Shown here: piece by piece, positions 49,852-60,058 of the stretch
Numbering within the stretch: position 1 is the stretch's first letter
Layout of the letters: each line of letters begins with the position of its first letter
Source: Methylibium rhizosphaerae
Lineage (GTDB): Bacteria > Pseudomonadota > Gammaproteobacteria > Burkholderiales > Burkholderiaceae_C
DNA length: 64,000 nt
Assembly (NCBI RefSeq): GCF_006386545.1
Contig: NZ_SWAR01000004.1
Location: 1 to 64,000, forward strand
Direction: 5' to 3'
The notes under the pieces: generated by a model
Told to the model about the DNA's origin: nothing
Seen by the model: only the letters and a program-made list of their open reading frames with translations
The model's database searches: none
Translations under genes and position numbers: made by a program

Positions 49852-50493
49852 TCAGCGCTGCAGCTGGCGGGACGGCCGCCCCGGGGTGGGCGCGCCCCCC
49901 TGGGCCGGCTGCATCACGCCCGGCGGCATCATCTGCGGCGGCGGTGCGGGCGTGGGCGGGGGTGTGAGCGGCGCTTGCACGGGCGGCGGCGGCCCCCCGG
50001 CCGGGAATTGCGGCGACGGCGACAGGCCACCCGCACCCGGCGGCGGCAAGGTGCCGGTAGCCGGCGGCGGCAGCGGGGGCAGCTCCAGGACCACCGCGGG
50101 CGCACCGCCCTGCGGCGAACCGATGGCCGCGCTGCGCATCGACACCGTCTGCAGAACGAGGTTGGTGTCGAGCTGGGCACCCACCACGAAGGCCCTCGGG
50201 GGCTTGTCGTCCACCGCGATCAGCGCGACGCCGCCCGGGCGGTCGCCCGCTTTGGGCGCCATCACGCCGATCAGCTTGAAGCGGCTCGCCAGGGCCGGCT
50301 GGGCCGCCACCGGCGCGGCGACAGCCGGGTCGGCGAACACGCGCACGACTTCGCCGCGCGCGGTCTGCGTGGTGGACACCGGCGTGGCGTGCGGCGGAAC
50401 CGGCGCCGGACGCACGAAGATGCGCAGACCCCAGAACGCGATACCTGCCGCCACCAGGGCCCAGACGATGAAAGCACTCACACGAGCAGCCAT
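49852..50493 (-). CDS. gspC: Type II secretion protein GspC-like, without PDZ
   Basis: Inner-membrane component that contacts the secretin GspD. 213 residues: short cytoplasmic start, one membrane helix (VSAFIVWALVAAGIAFWGL), a homology-region domain (FKLIGVMAPKAGDRPGGVALIAVDDKPPRAF, then VGAQL..NLVLQTVSM), and a Pro/Gly-rich tail of about 70 residues replacing the usual PDZ or coiled coil. Encoded divergently from gspG; the 96 bp between (50494-50589) must hold both promoters. Confidence 0.85.
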   Translation of the reverse strand: MAARVSAFIVWALVAAGIAFWGLRIFVRPAPVPPHATPVSTTQTARGEVVRVFADPAVAAPVAAQPALASRFKLIGVMAPKAGDRPGGVALIAVDDKPPRAFVVGAQLDTNLVLQTVSMRSAAIGSPQGGAPAVVLELPPLPPPATGTLPPPGAGGLSPSPQFPAGGPPPPVQAPLTPPPTPAPPPQMMPPGVMQPAQGGAPTPGRPSRQLQR

Positions 50494-50589
50494 GGCCGGC
50501 GATTATGATCGAACGCCCATCGTGCGCTGCACTTGCTTTACGCAGGCACCTTCAACTGCAACACGTGGCCCTCACCACCCTCTCAAACC

Positions 50590-51027
50590 ATGACGCGAAC
50601 CCATTCCCTGCAGCACCTGGCCGCGCGCGGCTTCACCCTGATCGAACTGATGGTGGTGCTGGTCATCATCGGCGTGCTGGCCGCGCTCATCGTGCCCAAC
50701 GTGCTCGACCGCGCCGATGACGCGCGCGCCACGGCCGCCCGCACCGACGTCAACAACCTGATGCAGGCCCTGAAGCTGTACAAGCTCGACAATCAGCGCT
50801 TCCCGAGTGCGGACCAGGGCCTGCAGGCGCTGGTGAGCAAGCCGACCGCCGGCACGCCGCCGCCCAACTGGAAGCCCTATCTGGAGAAGCTGCCCAACGA
50901 TCCCTGGGGGCGCCCGTACCAGTACGTGAACCCCGGCGTGAAAGGCCAGGTCGATGTGTTCAGCTATGGCGCAGACGGACAGCCCGGCGGTGAAGGCAAG
51001 GACGCCGACATCGGCTCCTGGCAGTAG
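50590..51027 (+). CDS. gspG: Type II secretion major pseudopilin GspG
   Basis: A 145-residue major pseudopilin. Prepilin peptidase site RG/FTLIELMVV at about residue 14, hydrophobic helix, then DVNNLMQALKLYKLDNQRFPSADQGLQALV, typical of GspG, and a C-terminal calcium-site-like DVFSYGADGQPGGEGKDADIG. The ATG at 50590 gives a short leader peptide. First gene of gspGHIJKLMNDEF. Confidence 0.96.
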   Translation: MTRTHSLQHLAARGFTLIELMVVLVIIGVLAALIVPNVLDRADDARATAARTDVNNLMQALKLYKLDNQRFPSADQGLQALVSKPTAGTPPPNWKPYLEKLPNDPWGRPYQYVNPGVKGQVDVFSYGADGQPGGEGKDADIGSWQ

Positions 51028-51031
51028 GCCG

Positions 51032-51484
51032 GTGCACGGCCGCGGCGGTGAGCGTGGATTCACGCTCATCGAGCTGCTCATCGTCATCTCGCTGGTCGCC
51101 ATCGCCTCGGCCGTGGCGAGTCTCGCCTTGCGCGACCCCTCCAGCACCCAGCTCGAACGCGAGGCCACCCGCCTGGCGGCGCTGCTGGAGTCGGCCCGCG
51201 CGGAGGCTCGCGCATCCGGCCTGCGGGTGCTGTGGGTGCCCACGCCCAAGCGCGAAGGCGTCGCGGGCTTCCGCTTCGTCGGCCTGCCGGCCACCAGCAC
51301 GCCCCCCGAAGACTGGCTCGACAGCAGCGTCGAGGCCGAAGTGGTGGGCGCGCGGGCCGCGGTCCTGGGGCCCGAGCCGGTGATCGGCGCGCAACGCATC
51401 GTGCTGCGGCTGGACGACCAGCGGCTCGTCCTCACGACCGACGGCCTCGGCCCGTTCGTGCTGGCCTCCGAGGAGCCGCGATGA
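51032..51484 (+). CDS. gspH: Type II secretion minor pseudopilin GspH
   Basis: A 150-residue minor pseudopilin. Cleavage motif RG/FTLIELLIVISLVAI near residue 9, then LEREATRLAALLESARAEARASG and a beta domain. GTG at 51032, 4 bp after the gspG stop, gives a normal leader; the longer frame from 50954 overlaps gspG and is rejected. Ends with an ATGA overlap into gspI. Confidence 0.92.
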   Translation: MHGRGGERGFTLIELLIVISLVAIASAVASLALRDPSSTQLEREATRLAALLESARAEARASGLRVLWVPTPKREGVAGFRFVGLPATSTPPEDWLDSSVEAEVVGARAAVLGPEPVIGAQRIVLRLDDQRLVLTTDGLGPFVLASEEPR

Positions 51485-51846
51485 ACACCCGGGCGTCGTC
51501 GCGCGGCCTCACGCTGATCGAAGTGCTGGTGGCGCTGGCGGTGGTGGCCATCACGCTGTCGGCCGGGCTGAAGGCCGCCGGCTCGCTGATGAACAACGCC
51601 GAGCGGCTGTCCGACGTGACGGCGGCCCAATGGTGCGCCGACAACCAGCTGACCCAGCTCAAGCTCACCGGCACGCACCTGGGCGTGGGCGACAGCGACT
51701 TCGCCTGCGAGCAGCTGGGCCGCCAGTACATCGGCAAGCTGGTCGTGCGGCCGACGCCCAACCCGAACTTCCGACGCGTCGAAGCGCGCATCGCCGACGA
51801 GTCCGGCCAGCCCATCCTGCTGCTGACCACGGTGCTGCCGAAATGA
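51481..51846 (+). CDS. gspI: Type II secretion minor pseudopilin GspI
   Basis: A 121-residue minor pseudopilin. MNTRASSRG/LTLIEVLVALAVVAIT is the prepilin motif; WCADNQLTQL and CEQLGRQYIG follow, with two cysteines typical of GspI. Coupled to gspH and gspJ by ATGA overlaps. Confidence 0.95.
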   Translation: MNTRASSRGLTLIEVLVALAVVAITLSAGLKAAGSLMNNAERLSDVTAAQWCADNQLTQLKLTGTHLGVGDSDFACEQLGRQYIGKLVVRPTPNPNFRRVEARIADESGQPILLLTTVLPK

Positions 51847-52490
51847 AGTCCACCCAGCGCCCCGCCGCTGCCGGCGGCTTCACCCTCATCGAGGTGCTGG
51901 TGGCCCTGATGATCATGTCGGTGATGGCCGTGATGGCCTGGCAGGGCGTGGACGGCATCATCCGCGCCCGTGAAGGCTCGCAGCAGCGGCTCGACCAGAT
52001 GCTGCGCCTACAGTCGGTCATGGGGCAGTGGGAGGCCGACCTCTCCGAGATGATCGACACCCGCACCAACATACCGCCCTACGCATTCGACGGCGGCTCG
52101 CTGCGGCTCACGCGGCGCGGCCCCGACGGCGTGCAGGTGGTGGTGTGGTCCCTGCGGGCCGGCACCTGGATGCGCTGGGCCAGCAGGCCGGTCACGCGCA
52201 TCCAGCAGCTGCAGGACACCTGGGAGCAGGCGCAGCGCCTGCTCGGCAACGAGCCCGGGCAGCTGCGTGTGCTCACCGGCGTGACCGAATGGCAGCTCTA
52301 CTGCATGCGCGGCGGCAACAAGAGCAACGCGCAGTCGTCCGGCTGCGTCATCGGCTCGGCACCGGCGGCCGGCGCTTCGGCGCCCAGCGGCGGCTTCGAC
52401 CCGCCCGACGGCCTGACCATGGTGCTGGGCTTCGGCGAAGGCAGCGGCCTTTCGGGCCACCTGACCCGCGACGTGAGGATCAAGCCATGA
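51843..52490 (+). CDS. gspJ: Type II secretion minor pseudopilin GspJ
   Basis: A 215-residue minor pseudopilin. Prepilin motif AAGG/FTLIEVLVALMIMSVMAVMAW; then RLDQMLRLQSVMGQWEADL and a beta-rich domain. Forms the pseudopilus tip with GspI and GspK. ATGA overlaps both sides. Confidence 0.94.
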   Translation: MKSTQRPAAAGGFTLIEVLVALMIMSVMAVMAWQGVDGIIRAREGSQQRLDQMLRLQSVMGQWEADLSEMIDTRTNIPPYAFDGGSLRLTRRGPDGVQVVVWSLRAGTWMRWASRPVTRIQQLQDTWEQAQRLLGNEPGQLRVLTGVTEWQLYCMRGGNKSNAQSSGCVIGSAPAAGASAPSGGFDPPDGLTMVLGFGEGSGLSGHLTRDVRIKP

Positions 52491-53488
52491 AGCGCCCAGC
52501 CGGCCCGGGCAGCCAGAAAGGCCAGCGCGGCGCCGCCCTGCTGACCGCCATGGTCATCGTGACGCTGGTGGCCACGCTGGCGGCCTCGATGGTGTGGCAG
52601 CAGTGGCGCGCGGTCCAGGTCGAAGCGGCCGAGCGCAGCCGCGCGCAGTCGTACTGGGTGCTGGGCGGCGCGCTCGACTGGGCCCGCCTCATCCTGAAGG
52701 AAGACCAGAAGGGCGACAACCGTTCGGGCAACCAGTACGACCACCTCGGAGAACCCTGGGCGGTGCCGCTGGCCGAGGCGCGGCTGTCGAGCTTTCTCGC
52801 CGCCGACAAGGACGCGAGCACCGACGACGGCCCGGAAGCCTTCCTGTCCGGGGTGATCTTCGACGCGCAGGCGCGCTACAACCTGCGCAACCTGATCGAC
52901 CCGAGCGGCAAGCCCCAGCCCGAGGAGCTGCAGACGCTGCAGCTGCTGTGCGAGTACGTCGGCGTGTCGCCCACCGTGGCGCAGCTCATTGCGCAAGGCA
53001 TGGGCGAGGCGGTGCGCTACACCTCCGGCGCCAGCGGAACCAACGAAACCACCGCCCCGCTGCTGCCCACCTCGATGGACCAGCTGAGCTGGCTCGGGGT
53101 GGACGCGAGCTCCGTCGCCAAGCTGCGCCCCTACGTCACGCTGCTGCCGCAGCCCTCGCCGGTCAACCTCAACACCGCCAGCAAGGAAGTGATCGCAGCG
53201 GTGATCCCCGGCCTGAACCTGGCCATCGCCGACCGGCTGGTGCAGACGCGCCAGCGGCAGCCGTTCAAGCAGCTGGGCGACGTGCAGACGCTGCTCGCCA
53301 CGCCGGGCCAGACCCTGAACAGCCAGCGGGTGGACGTGCGCTCGCGCTACTTCGAAGTGCGCGGCAAGCTCCGGCTGGACGACCGCATCGTCGAGGAGCG
53401 CTCGCTGGTCGAGCGCATGTCGTCCGAGGTGATCGCCCTGCGCCGCGAAAGGATCGCCAGCGTCGAGTCGGCGGGCGGCAAACCCTGA
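52487..53488 (+). CDS. gspK: Type II secretion minor pseudopilin GspK
   Basis: A 333-residue tip protein. N-terminal QRG/AALLTAMVIVTLVATLAASMVW lacks the usual Glu5, a known trait of GspK. The alpha domain and the helix-hairpin-helix-like segment PVNLNTASKEVIAAVIPGL are visible, followed by FKQLGDVQTLL. Last of the coupled pseudopilin block; a 103-bp gap separates gspL. Confidence 0.94.
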   Translation: MKRPAGPGSQKGQRGAALLTAMVIVTLVATLAASMVWQQWRAVQVEAAERSRAQSYWVLGGALDWARLILKEDQKGDNRSGNQYDHLGEPWAVPLAEARLSSFLAADKDASTDDGPEAFLSGVIFDAQARYNLRNLIDPSGKPQPEELQTLQLLCEYVGVSPTVAQLIAQGMGEAVRYTSGASGTNETTAPLLPTSMDQLSWLGVDASSVAKLRPYVTLLPQPSPVNLNTASKEVIAAVIPGLNLAIADRLVQTRQRQPFKQLGDVQTLLATPGQTLNSQRVDVRSRYFEVRGKLRLDDRIVEERSLVERMSSEVIALRRERIASVESAGGKP

Positions 53489-53591
53489 GCCGGCAAATGC
53501 TACGAAGATGCTACAAAAAGAACTCCTAAGTCCTTGATTCATAGGGCATGATCTCGGCCGCGTTTGCCATGCACCCAGCGCTGAACCCTTC

Positions 53592-54842
53592 ATGAGCCTT
53601 CTGGTCGTCCTGATCCCCCCGCGCCCGCGGCTGCGTTCGCGCACACCCGGGGCCGACGCCGCCGCGGCGCCCCGTGCCAGCGGCGAAATCGCCTACCTGC
53701 TCAGCAGCGACTCCATGTCGGTGCAGCGCGAAGGCCAGTGCGCGCCTGCGCTGCTGCCCAAGGCCGACAGCGTGATCGCCGTGCTGGCCGAGTCCGACGT
53801 CAGCTGGCACCGCATCACCGTGCCCAAGGCGCCCGCCACCCGCCTGCGCGCAGCACTGGCCGGGGTCCTGGAAGAAGCACTGCTCGACGACACCGAGACC
53901 ACCCACCTGGCGCTTGCGCCGCAGGCCAAGGCCGGCGAGCAGGCTTGGATCGCGGCCTGCGACCGGGCCTGGCTGGCGACGGAGCTCTCGCGCATCGAAC
54001 AGTCCGGACTGCGGGTCGACCGTGTGGTGCCCGCCGCCTGGCCCGACGAACCGCCGAGCGGCCACTTCCACGAACTCAGCCACCCGCACGACGGCACGCA
54101 GCTCACGGTGGGCCTCACCTGGTCACACGGCAACGGCGTGGCGACCTGGCCGCTGCAGGGCGGTCTTGCGCGTGCGCTGCTGCCGCAGCCGCTGCCGGCC
54201 AGCGTGGGCTTCACCGCCACGCCGGCCGTCGCCGCACCCGCGGAACGGTGGCTGGGTACTGCGGTCACCGTGGTCACGCCGGCCGAACGCGCGCTCGCGG
54301 CGGCCCGTTCGCTGTGGAACCTGCGCCAGTTCGAACTCGCCCCGAGCCATCGCGGTGTCGACGCCCTGCGAGACCGCTGGCGCAGCTTCATGAGCCCGGC
54401 CTGGCGGCCGGTGCGGCTCGGCGCCGTCACGCTGGTGCTGCTGCAGCTGATCGGACTCAACGTGTGGGCCTTCCAGCAGCGCTTCGCGCTGTCGAACAAG
54501 CGCGAGGCCATGGTGCAGCTGCTCAAGACCGCACATCCGCAGGTGCGCGCCGTGCTCGACGCGCCGGTGCAGATGCAGCGCGAGACAGAAGCCCTGCGAG
54601 CCGCGGCCGGCCAGGCCGGCGACAGCGACCTCGAGGCCCTGCTGCAGGCGGCAGCCAGTGCATGGCCCCAGGGCCAGCCGGTGCAGAACCTCAAGTTCGA
54701 GCCGGGTTCGCTCACGCTGGCGGTGCCGAACTGGGGCCCGGAGCAGATCGACCAGTTCCGCAGCGCGCTCGAACCGAGCGGCTGGAACATCGAGGCGGCC
54801 GAGGCCCGCATCACCATCTCACGCGCCGGAGGCCGTTCATGA
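53592..54842 (+). CDS. gspL: Type II secretion protein GspL
   Basis: A 416-residue inner-membrane protein connecting the cytoplasmic ATPase GspE to GspM. Cytoplasmic actin-like domain (residues about 1-270), one membrane helix (VTLVLLQLIGLNVWAFQQRF) and a small periplasmic ferredoxin-like domain. The gap before it (53489-53591) holds no gene but could carry an internal promoter. ATGA overlap with gspM. Confidence 0.93.
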   Translation: MSLLVVLIPPRPRLRSRTPGADAAAAPRASGEIAYLLSSDSMSVQREGQCAPALLPKADSVIAVLAESDVSWHRITVPKAPATRLRAALAGVLEEALLDDTETTHLALAPQAKAGEQAWIAACDRAWLATELSRIEQSGLRVDRVVPAAWPDEPPSGHFHELSHPHDGTQLTVGLTWSHGNGVATWPLQGGLARALLPQPLPASVGFTATPAVAAPAERWLGTAVTVVTPAERALAAARSLWNLRQFELAPSHRGVDALRDRWRSFMSPAWRPVRLGAVTLVLLQLIGLNVWAFQQRFALSNKREAMVQLLKTAHPQVRAVLDAPVQMQRETEALRAAAGQAGDSDLEALLQAAASAWPQGQPVQNLKFEPGSLTLAVPNWGPEQIDQFRSALEPSGWNIEAAEARITISRAGGRS

Positions 54843-55354
54843 GCGATCGACTGCCGCCGGCCGTCAAGGCACTGCGCACCCAGGCGCTGGCCCGCTGGAA
54901 CAAGTTCCCGCCGCGCGAACGGCGACTGCTGGCCATTGCCGGCGGCGTGCTGGGCTTCGGCATCGCATGGGCCATCGCGGTACAGCCGGCCTTGCGCACG
55001 CTGCGCGAAACACCCCGGCAGCTCGAGGCACTGGACCTGCAGTTGCAGCAGATGCAGCGGCTGGCCGGCGAGGCCGAGATGCTGCGCGCCACGCCGCAGG
55101 TGTCGGCGTCGCAGGCCGAAGCGGCGCTACGCGGAGCCGCCGAACGGCTGGGCACGTCCGCCCGGGTCAATCTGCAAGGGGACCGCGCCACCGTCACTCT
55201 CAACGGCGTGCCCGGCGATGCACTGGCGGCATGGCTGGGTGAAGTGCGCAGCGCAGCGCGCGCGCGCGTGCTCGAGGCCCAGCTGTCGCGCGGCACAGGA
55301 GAGGCGGGCGGCTACAGCGGCACCGTGGTGCTGGCACTGGGCCGGCCGAGCTGA
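54839..55354 (+). CDS. gspM: Type II secretion protein GspM
   Basis: A 171-residue inner-membrane protein: cytoplasmic start (WNKFPPRERRLLAIAGGVLG), one membrane helix, a coiled coil and a periplasmic domain with VTLNGVPGDALAAWLGEV. Partner of GspL. Confidence 0.92.
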   Translation: MSDRLPPAVKALRTQALARWNKFPPRERRLLAIAGGVLGFGIAWAIAVQPALRTLRETPRQLEALDLQLQQMQRLAGEAEMLRATPQVSASQAEAALRGAAERLGTSARVNLQGDRATVTLNGVPGDALAAWLGEVRSAARARVLEAQLSRGTGEAGGYSGTVVLALGRPS

Positions 55355-55375
55355 GAACGACAAGAGACCGACCCT

Positions 55376-56293
55376 ATGGCATTCGCATCCTTCAAACGCT
55401 CGCGCCTGTCCTGGCGTTCGGCGCGCCGCGGCGCCGCACCCACCACGCGCTGGGGCGAGTCGACGCTCGAAGTGGCACGCTGGGCCAAGGCCCGCAAGGC
55501 CGGCGGCCGCTGGGCCCTGTGGGGCGCGGTGCTGGGCAGCCTGGCCGGGCTGGTGCTGTTCGCGCCGGCCGCATGGCTTGCTTCCGCGGTGGCGGGTGCG
55601 TCGAACGAGCATTTCGTGCTGGCCGATGCGCGCGGCACCATCTGGTCGGGCAGTGCGGTGGCCGTGCTCACCGCCGGCCCGGGCAGCCGCGATGCGCGCT
55701 CGCTGCCGGGGCGCGTCGAATGGTCGCTGCTGCCCAGCATCAGCGGCGCCGGGCTCGGATTCCTGCTCCAAGCGCGGCATGAGTGCTGCATCAACGGCAC
55801 GCTGGGGCTGCGCATCCAGCCGGGCTTCGGCAGGGTGAGCGTGGCGCTGCTGCCGGGCGGCCCGTGGGTCGGGCAATGGCCCAGCGCCTGGCTTGGCGGC
55901 CTCGGGACCCCATGGAATACATTGCAGCTCGGCGGGGCGGTGCGCCTCACCGCACAGGGCCTCAGGCTCGAAGTGGTGCAGGGCAGGCTGCGCGTGGAAG
56001 GCATGGCCGGCGTCGACCTGATGAACGTGTCGTCCAGGCTGACCACGCTCGACCGCCTGGGCAGCTACCGGCTCAACCTGTCGGGCGACCCGGCCAATGC
56101 CGGCGCAGCCCAGCTGCAGCTGAGCACGATCGACGGCGCGCTGCGGCTCTCAGGTGAGGGCCAGTGGGGGCCGAACGGGCTGCGCTTCAGGGGCGAAGCC
56201 ACCGCCAACGAACAAGAGCAAGCCGCCTTGACCAACTTGCTGAACATCATCGGACGGCGCGACGGCGCCCGGTCCGTCATTTCGATCGGATGA
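55376..56293 (+). CDS. gspN: Type II secretion protein GspN
   Basis: A 305-residue inner-membrane protein of the GspN family, present only in some type II systems. A basic N-terminus precedes one membrane helix (LWGAVLGSLAGLVLFAPAAWLA); the rest is beta-rich periplasmic (GTIWSGSAVAVL, VEWSLLPSI, LRLSGEGQWGPNGLRFRGEA). ATGA overlap with gspD. Confidence 0.88.
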   Translation: MAFASFKRSRLSWRSARRGAAPTTRWGESTLEVARWAKARKAGGRWALWGAVLGSLAGLVLFAPAAWLASAVAGASNEHFVLADARGTIWSGSAVAVLTAGPGSRDARSLPGRVEWSLLPSISGAGLGFLLQARHECCINGTLGLRIQPGFGRVSVALLPGGPWVGQWPSAWLGGLGTPWNTLQLGGAVRLTAQGLRLEVVQGRLRVEGMAGVDLMNVSSRLTTLDRLGSYRLNLSGDPANAGAAQLQLSTIDGALRLSGEGQWGPNGLRFRGEATANEQEQAALTNLLNIIGRRDGARSVISIG

Positions 56294-58527
56294 CCATGCG
56301 CATCACCTCTCTCCAGTCACCGCGCCGGGCCACCACGCTTTGCACACGCGCCCTGACGGCGCTGCTGGCCGTCTGCCTGGCCGCCCCGGCTCCGCTGGTG
56401 GCCCAGCAGCCGGCAAAGCGCAGCGAGCCGGTAACGCTGAACTTCGTCAATGCCGACATCGAAGGCGTGACGCGCGCCATGGGCGCCATCCTCGACCGGC
56501 AGATCCTCGTCGATCCGCGCGTCAAGGGCACCATCACGCTCTACAGCGAACAGCCGCTGTCACCGCGCGAGGCCTTCCTCAACTACCAGGCGGCGCTGCG
56601 CGGGCTGGGCTTCGCGATCATCGAGGTGGCCGGGCTGCTGAAGGTGGTGCCCGAGGCCGACGCCAAGCTGCAGACAGGCACCGTGTCGGTGGGCGCCGTC
56701 ACGCAGCGCGGCGACCAGATCATCACGCAGATCTTCCGGCTGCAGCACGAGAACGCCAACAACCTGGTGGCGATCCTGCGGCCGCTCATCAGCCCCAACA
56801 ACACGATCAACGCCAACCCGGGCAACAACAGCCTGGTCATCACCGACTACGCCGACAACCTGGCACGCATCGCCAAGATCATCGCGGCGACCGACGTGCC
56901 GGCAGCCACCGACCTCGAGGTCATTCCGCTGCAGCATGCGGCGGCCTCCGACTTGGCCGCGCTGGTGCAGCGCCTGGCCGACACCTCGGGCGCACCGGCC
57001 ATCCAGGGCGCCCCCGGCGGCGGTGCGCTCACCGTGCTGGCCGATCCGCGCACCAATTCGCTGCTGGTGCGCTCGCCCAACCAGGCGCGCCTGTCGCTGG
57101 TGAAGTCGGTGGTCGAGAAGCTCGACCGGCCCGGCCAGGGCGGCATCGCCGGCAGCAACATCCACGTCGTGTACCTCAAGAACGCCGACGCGGTGAAGCT
57201 GGCGCAGGTGCTGCGCGCGTCGTTCGGCGGCGGCTCCGGCGGCGGCAGCGGCAGCGACACCGGCGGCGGGTCGCTCGGCAGCAACACGGCGCTCGGCCGC
57301 GGCGGGCAGCAGCCCGGCACGACGCTGGGCAACACCGGCCAGCAGCAGCAGGCCGGCGGCGCGGCGTCGCCGCAGGCCACCGCGCCCGTGCAGCAGTCGG
57401 GGCAGCCGTCCACCGGCGGCTTCATCCAGGCCGACCCGGCCAGCAACTCGCTCATCATCACGGCCACCGAGCCGGTGTACCGCCAGCTGCGCGCCGTGAT
57501 CGACCAGCTCGATTCGCGCCGGGCGCAGGTCTACATCGAAAGCCTGATCGTCGAGGTGACCGGCAACAACGCGGCCGAGATCGGCATCCAGTGGCAAGGC
57601 CTGCTGGGCCGGGAAGGTGACAAGTACGGACTGGTCGGCGGCACCAACTTCGGCGGCGCCGGCAACCTGCTCAACATCACGGGTCAGCTGATTTCCGGCG
57701 CAAGCAGCGGCAGCACGGGCACCACGCCGTCGAGCTTGCTCGGCAACGGCCTGAACATCGGGCTGATCAAGGACTTCGGCGGCACGTACGGGCTGGCAGC
57801 CCTGATGCGGCTGCTTCAGAGCCAATCCAACATCAACATCCAGTCCACGCCGAACCTCATCACGCTCGACAACGAAGAGGCCAAGATCGTGGTGGGCCGA
57901 AACGTGCCTTTCGTGACCGGCCAGTTCACCAGCACCGGCACAGGCACCACCAGCCCGTTCCAGACCATCGAGCGGCAGGACGTGGGCATCACCCTTCGCA
58001 TCAAGCCCCAGATCGGCGAAAGCGGCACAGTGCGCATGCAGATCTTCCAGGAGTCGTCACAGGTCGAAGACCAGGTAGCCCCCGGCACCAGCAATGCCGG
58101 CCCCTCGACCAGCAAGCGTTCCATCGAGTCGAACGTGGTAGTCGACGACGGCCAGATCATCGTGCTGGGCGGCCTGATCGAAGACTCTTTGCGCGATGTC
58201 CGCTCCAAGGTGCCGCTGCTGGGCGACATCCCGGTGCTGGGCGCGCTGTTCCGCAGCGAAAGCCGCACCAAGGAACGGCGCAACCTCATGGTGTTCCTGC
58301 GGCCGGTCGTGATGCGCGACCAGGCTGCGGCCAACAAGCTCACGCTCGACCGCTATGACGTGATCCGCGCGCAGCAGCAGGCCAACCAGCCCGAGCATCG
58401 ACTCCTGCTGCCCATCAACGAGGCTCCCGTGCTGCCGCCGCTGCAAACCCCCGCGCCTGCACAGCCCGCAGCGAAGCAGGAGCCGCCGCCGCCCATCGCG
58501 CCGTCGGCCTCCGCGCCGCTGCGCTGA
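56290..58527 (+). CDS. gspD: Type II secretion secretin GspD
   Basis: Outer-membrane secretin (745 residues). Signal peptide ending [17 protein letters not shown]0 domain ([21 protein letters not shown]); N1-N3 domains ([59 protein letters not shown]). A Gly/Ser/Gln-rich insert follows at about 315-375. The secretin core has [16 protein letters not shown] near the end, then a Pro/Gln-rich tail. Start at 56290 or 56296. Confidence 0.96.
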   Translation: MTMRITSLQSPRRATTLCTRALTALLAVCLAAPAPLVAQQPAKRSEPVTLNFVNADIEGVTRAMGAILDRQILVDPRVKGTITLYSEQPLSPREAFLNYQAALRGLGFAIIEVAGLLKVVPEADAKLQTGTVSVGAVTQRGDQIITQIFRLQHENANNLVAILRPLISPNNTINANPGNNSLVITDYADNLARIAKIIAATDVPAATDLEVIPLQHAAASDLAALVQRLADTSGAPAIQGAPGGGALTVLADPRTNSLLVRSPNQARLSLVKSVVEKLDRPGQGGIAGSNIHVVYLKNADAVKLAQVLRASFGGGSGGGSGSDTGGGSLGSNTALGRGGQQPGTTLGNTGQQQQAGGAASPQATAPVQQSGQPSTGGFIQADPASNSLIITATEPVYRQLRAVIDQLDSRRAQVYIESLIVEVTGNNAAEIGIQWQGLLGREGDKYGLVGGTNFGGAGNLLNITGQLISGASSGSTGTTPSSLLGNGLNIGLIKDFGGTYGLAALMRLLQSQSNINIQSTPNLITLDNEEAKIVVGRNVPFVTGQFTSTGTGTTSPFQTIERQDVGITLRIKPQIGESGTVRMQIFQESSQVEDQVAPGTSNAGPSTSKRSIESNVVVDDGQIIVLGGLIEDSLRDVRSKVPLLGDIPVLGALFRSESRTKERRNLMVFLRPVVMRDQAAANKLTLDRYDVIRAQQQANQPEHRLLLPINEAPVLPPLQTPAPAQPAAKQEPPPPIAPSASAPLR

Positions 58528-58547
58528 CCTTCGCAGGAGGACACGCC

Positions 58548-59972
58548 ATGGGCGCCCGCCACCCCCTGCCCTACGCCTTCGCCAAGGCGCACACGCTGCT
58601 GCTCGAAGACGACGGCGAGCACCTCACCCTGTGGGCCGACACCGGCGTGTCGCCCTCGGCCCTGTCCGAGGTGCTGCGCCTGTACGCGGTCGACAGCATC
58701 GAGCGAGAAGCCACCTCCACGCTGGCCAATCGCATCGCCGCGGCCTATGCGGGCGGCGAGTCGAGCGCCGCCGCGGTGGTGGGCGAAGTCGAGAGCGCAG
58801 TCGACCTGTCGCGCCTGATGCAGGACCTGCCGGCGGTCGAAGACCTGCTCGAGGCCGCCAACGACGCGCCGATCATCCGCATGCTCAACGCGCTGCTCAC
58901 GCAGGCCGCGAAGGACGGTGCCTCCGACATCCACATCGAGGCCTACGAAAGAAGCTCGTCGGTGCGCTTCCGGGTGGACGGCACGCTGCGCGAGGTGGTG
59001 CAGCCCAACAAGGCGCTGCACGCCGCGCTGATCTCGCGCCTGAAGATCATGGCCGAGCTCGACATCGCTGAAAAGCGCCTGCCGCAGGACGGCCGCATCT
59101 CGCTGCGCATCGGCGGCCGCGCGATCGACGTGCGGGTCTCCACGCTGCCCTCGGCCCACGGCGAACGCGCGGTGCTGCGCCTGCTCGACAAGGGCGATTC
59201 CAGCAAGTTCTCGCTCGAGTCGCTGGGCATGAGCGGCGAGACCCTCACCCGCTTCAACAAGCTGGTGGCACAGCCGCACGGCATCGTGCTCGTGACCGGC
59301 CCCACCGGTTCCGGCAAGACCACCACGCTGTACGCCGCGCTGGGCACGGTGGACACCTCCACCACCAACGTGCTCACGGTGGAAGATCCGGTCGAATACG
59401 AGCTGCCCGGCATCGGCCAGACGCAGGTCAACGCCAAGATCGAGCTGACCTTCGCCAAGTCCCTGCGCGCCATCCTGCGCCAGGACCCCGACGTCATCAT
59501 GATCGGCGAGATCCGCGACCTCGAAACCGCGCAGATCGCCATCCAGGCCTCGCTCACCGGCCACCTGGTGCTGGCCACGCTGCACACGAACGACGCGCCG
59601 TCGGCCGTGACCCGCCTCACCGACATGGGCATCGAGCCCTTCCTGCTCAGCTCCTCGCTGCTGGGCGTGCTGGCCCAGCGCCTGGTGCGCAAGCTGTGCC
59701 CGGTGTGCAAGAAGCAGGACGCGCAAGGACGCTGGCATCCGGTGGGCTGCCCCGAATGCGCCAACACCGGCTACAAGGGCCGCTGCGGCGTCTACGAACT
59801 GATGGTGGTGGACGACCAGATCCAGAACCTGATCCACAGCCGGGCCGCCGAGTCGCGCCTGTTCGTCGCGGCCGAGCAGGCCGGCATGAAGACCATGCGC
59901 GAAGACGGCGAGCGGCTGGTGAAGACCGGCATCACCTCGCTCGAGGAACTCATGCGAGTCACACGCGAATAG
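58548..59972 (+). CDS. gspE: Type II secretion ATPase GspE
   Basis: A 474-residue cytoplasmic hexameric ATPase driving pseudopilus assembly. N-terminal GspE domain, then Walker [11 protein letters not shown], Asp box, Walker [13 protein letters not shown], His box and the tetracysteine zinc motif ([15 protein letters not shown]). GGAGGA ribosome site at the start. Separated from gspF by an 86-bp repeat array. Confidence 0.97.
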   Translation: MGARHPLPYAFAKAHTLLLEDDGEHLTLWADTGVSPSALSEVLRLYAVDSIEREATSTLANRIAAAYAGGESSAAAVVGEVESAVDLSRLMQDLPAVEDLLEAANDAPIIRMLNALLTQAAKDGASDIHIEAYERSSSVRFRVDGTLREVVQPNKALHAALISRLKIMAELDIAEKRLPQDGRISLRIGGRAIDVRVSTLPSAHGERAVLRLLDKGDSSKFSLESLGMSGETLTRFNKLVAQPHGIVLVTGPTGSGKTTTLYAALGTVDTSTTNVLTVEDPVEYELPGIGQTQVNAKIELTFAKSLRAILRQDPDVIMIGEIRDLETAQIAIQASLTGHLVLATLHTNDAPSAVTRLTDMGIEPFLLSSSLLGVLAQRLVRKLCPVCKKQDAQGRWHPVGCPECANTGYKGRCGVYELMVVDDQIQNLIHSRAAESRLFVAAEQAGMKTMREDGERLVKTGITSLEELMRVTRE

Positions 59973-59978
59973 TGATCA

Positions 59979-60047
59979 GTGACTTGTGAGTGGTGACTTG
60001 TGAACAGCCCACCAGTCACTGGTCACCAGTCACGAGTCACCAGTCAC
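59979..60047. repeat. 14-bp-period inverted repeat array between gspE and gspF
   Basis: Two direct copies of GTGACTTGTGA (59979-59989, 59993-60003) are followed by three direct copies of ACCAGTCAC (60011-60019, 60025-60033, 60039-60047). Both sets have an exact 14-nt period and the GTGACT/AGTCAC cores are inverted. The RNA could fold as a long hairpin ending 11 nt before the gspF start. Confidence 0.75.
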
Positions 60048-60058
60048 TACCCAAGAAG

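Noticed and set aside
52298-53644. Minus-strand 448-codon frame opposite gspK
   Set aside because: Shadow of gspK; low-complexity composition and no start signals.
59979-60047. CRISPR-like array
   Set aside because: Units are 9-11 bp with 3-5 bp gaps, in two orientations, and no cas gene is present.
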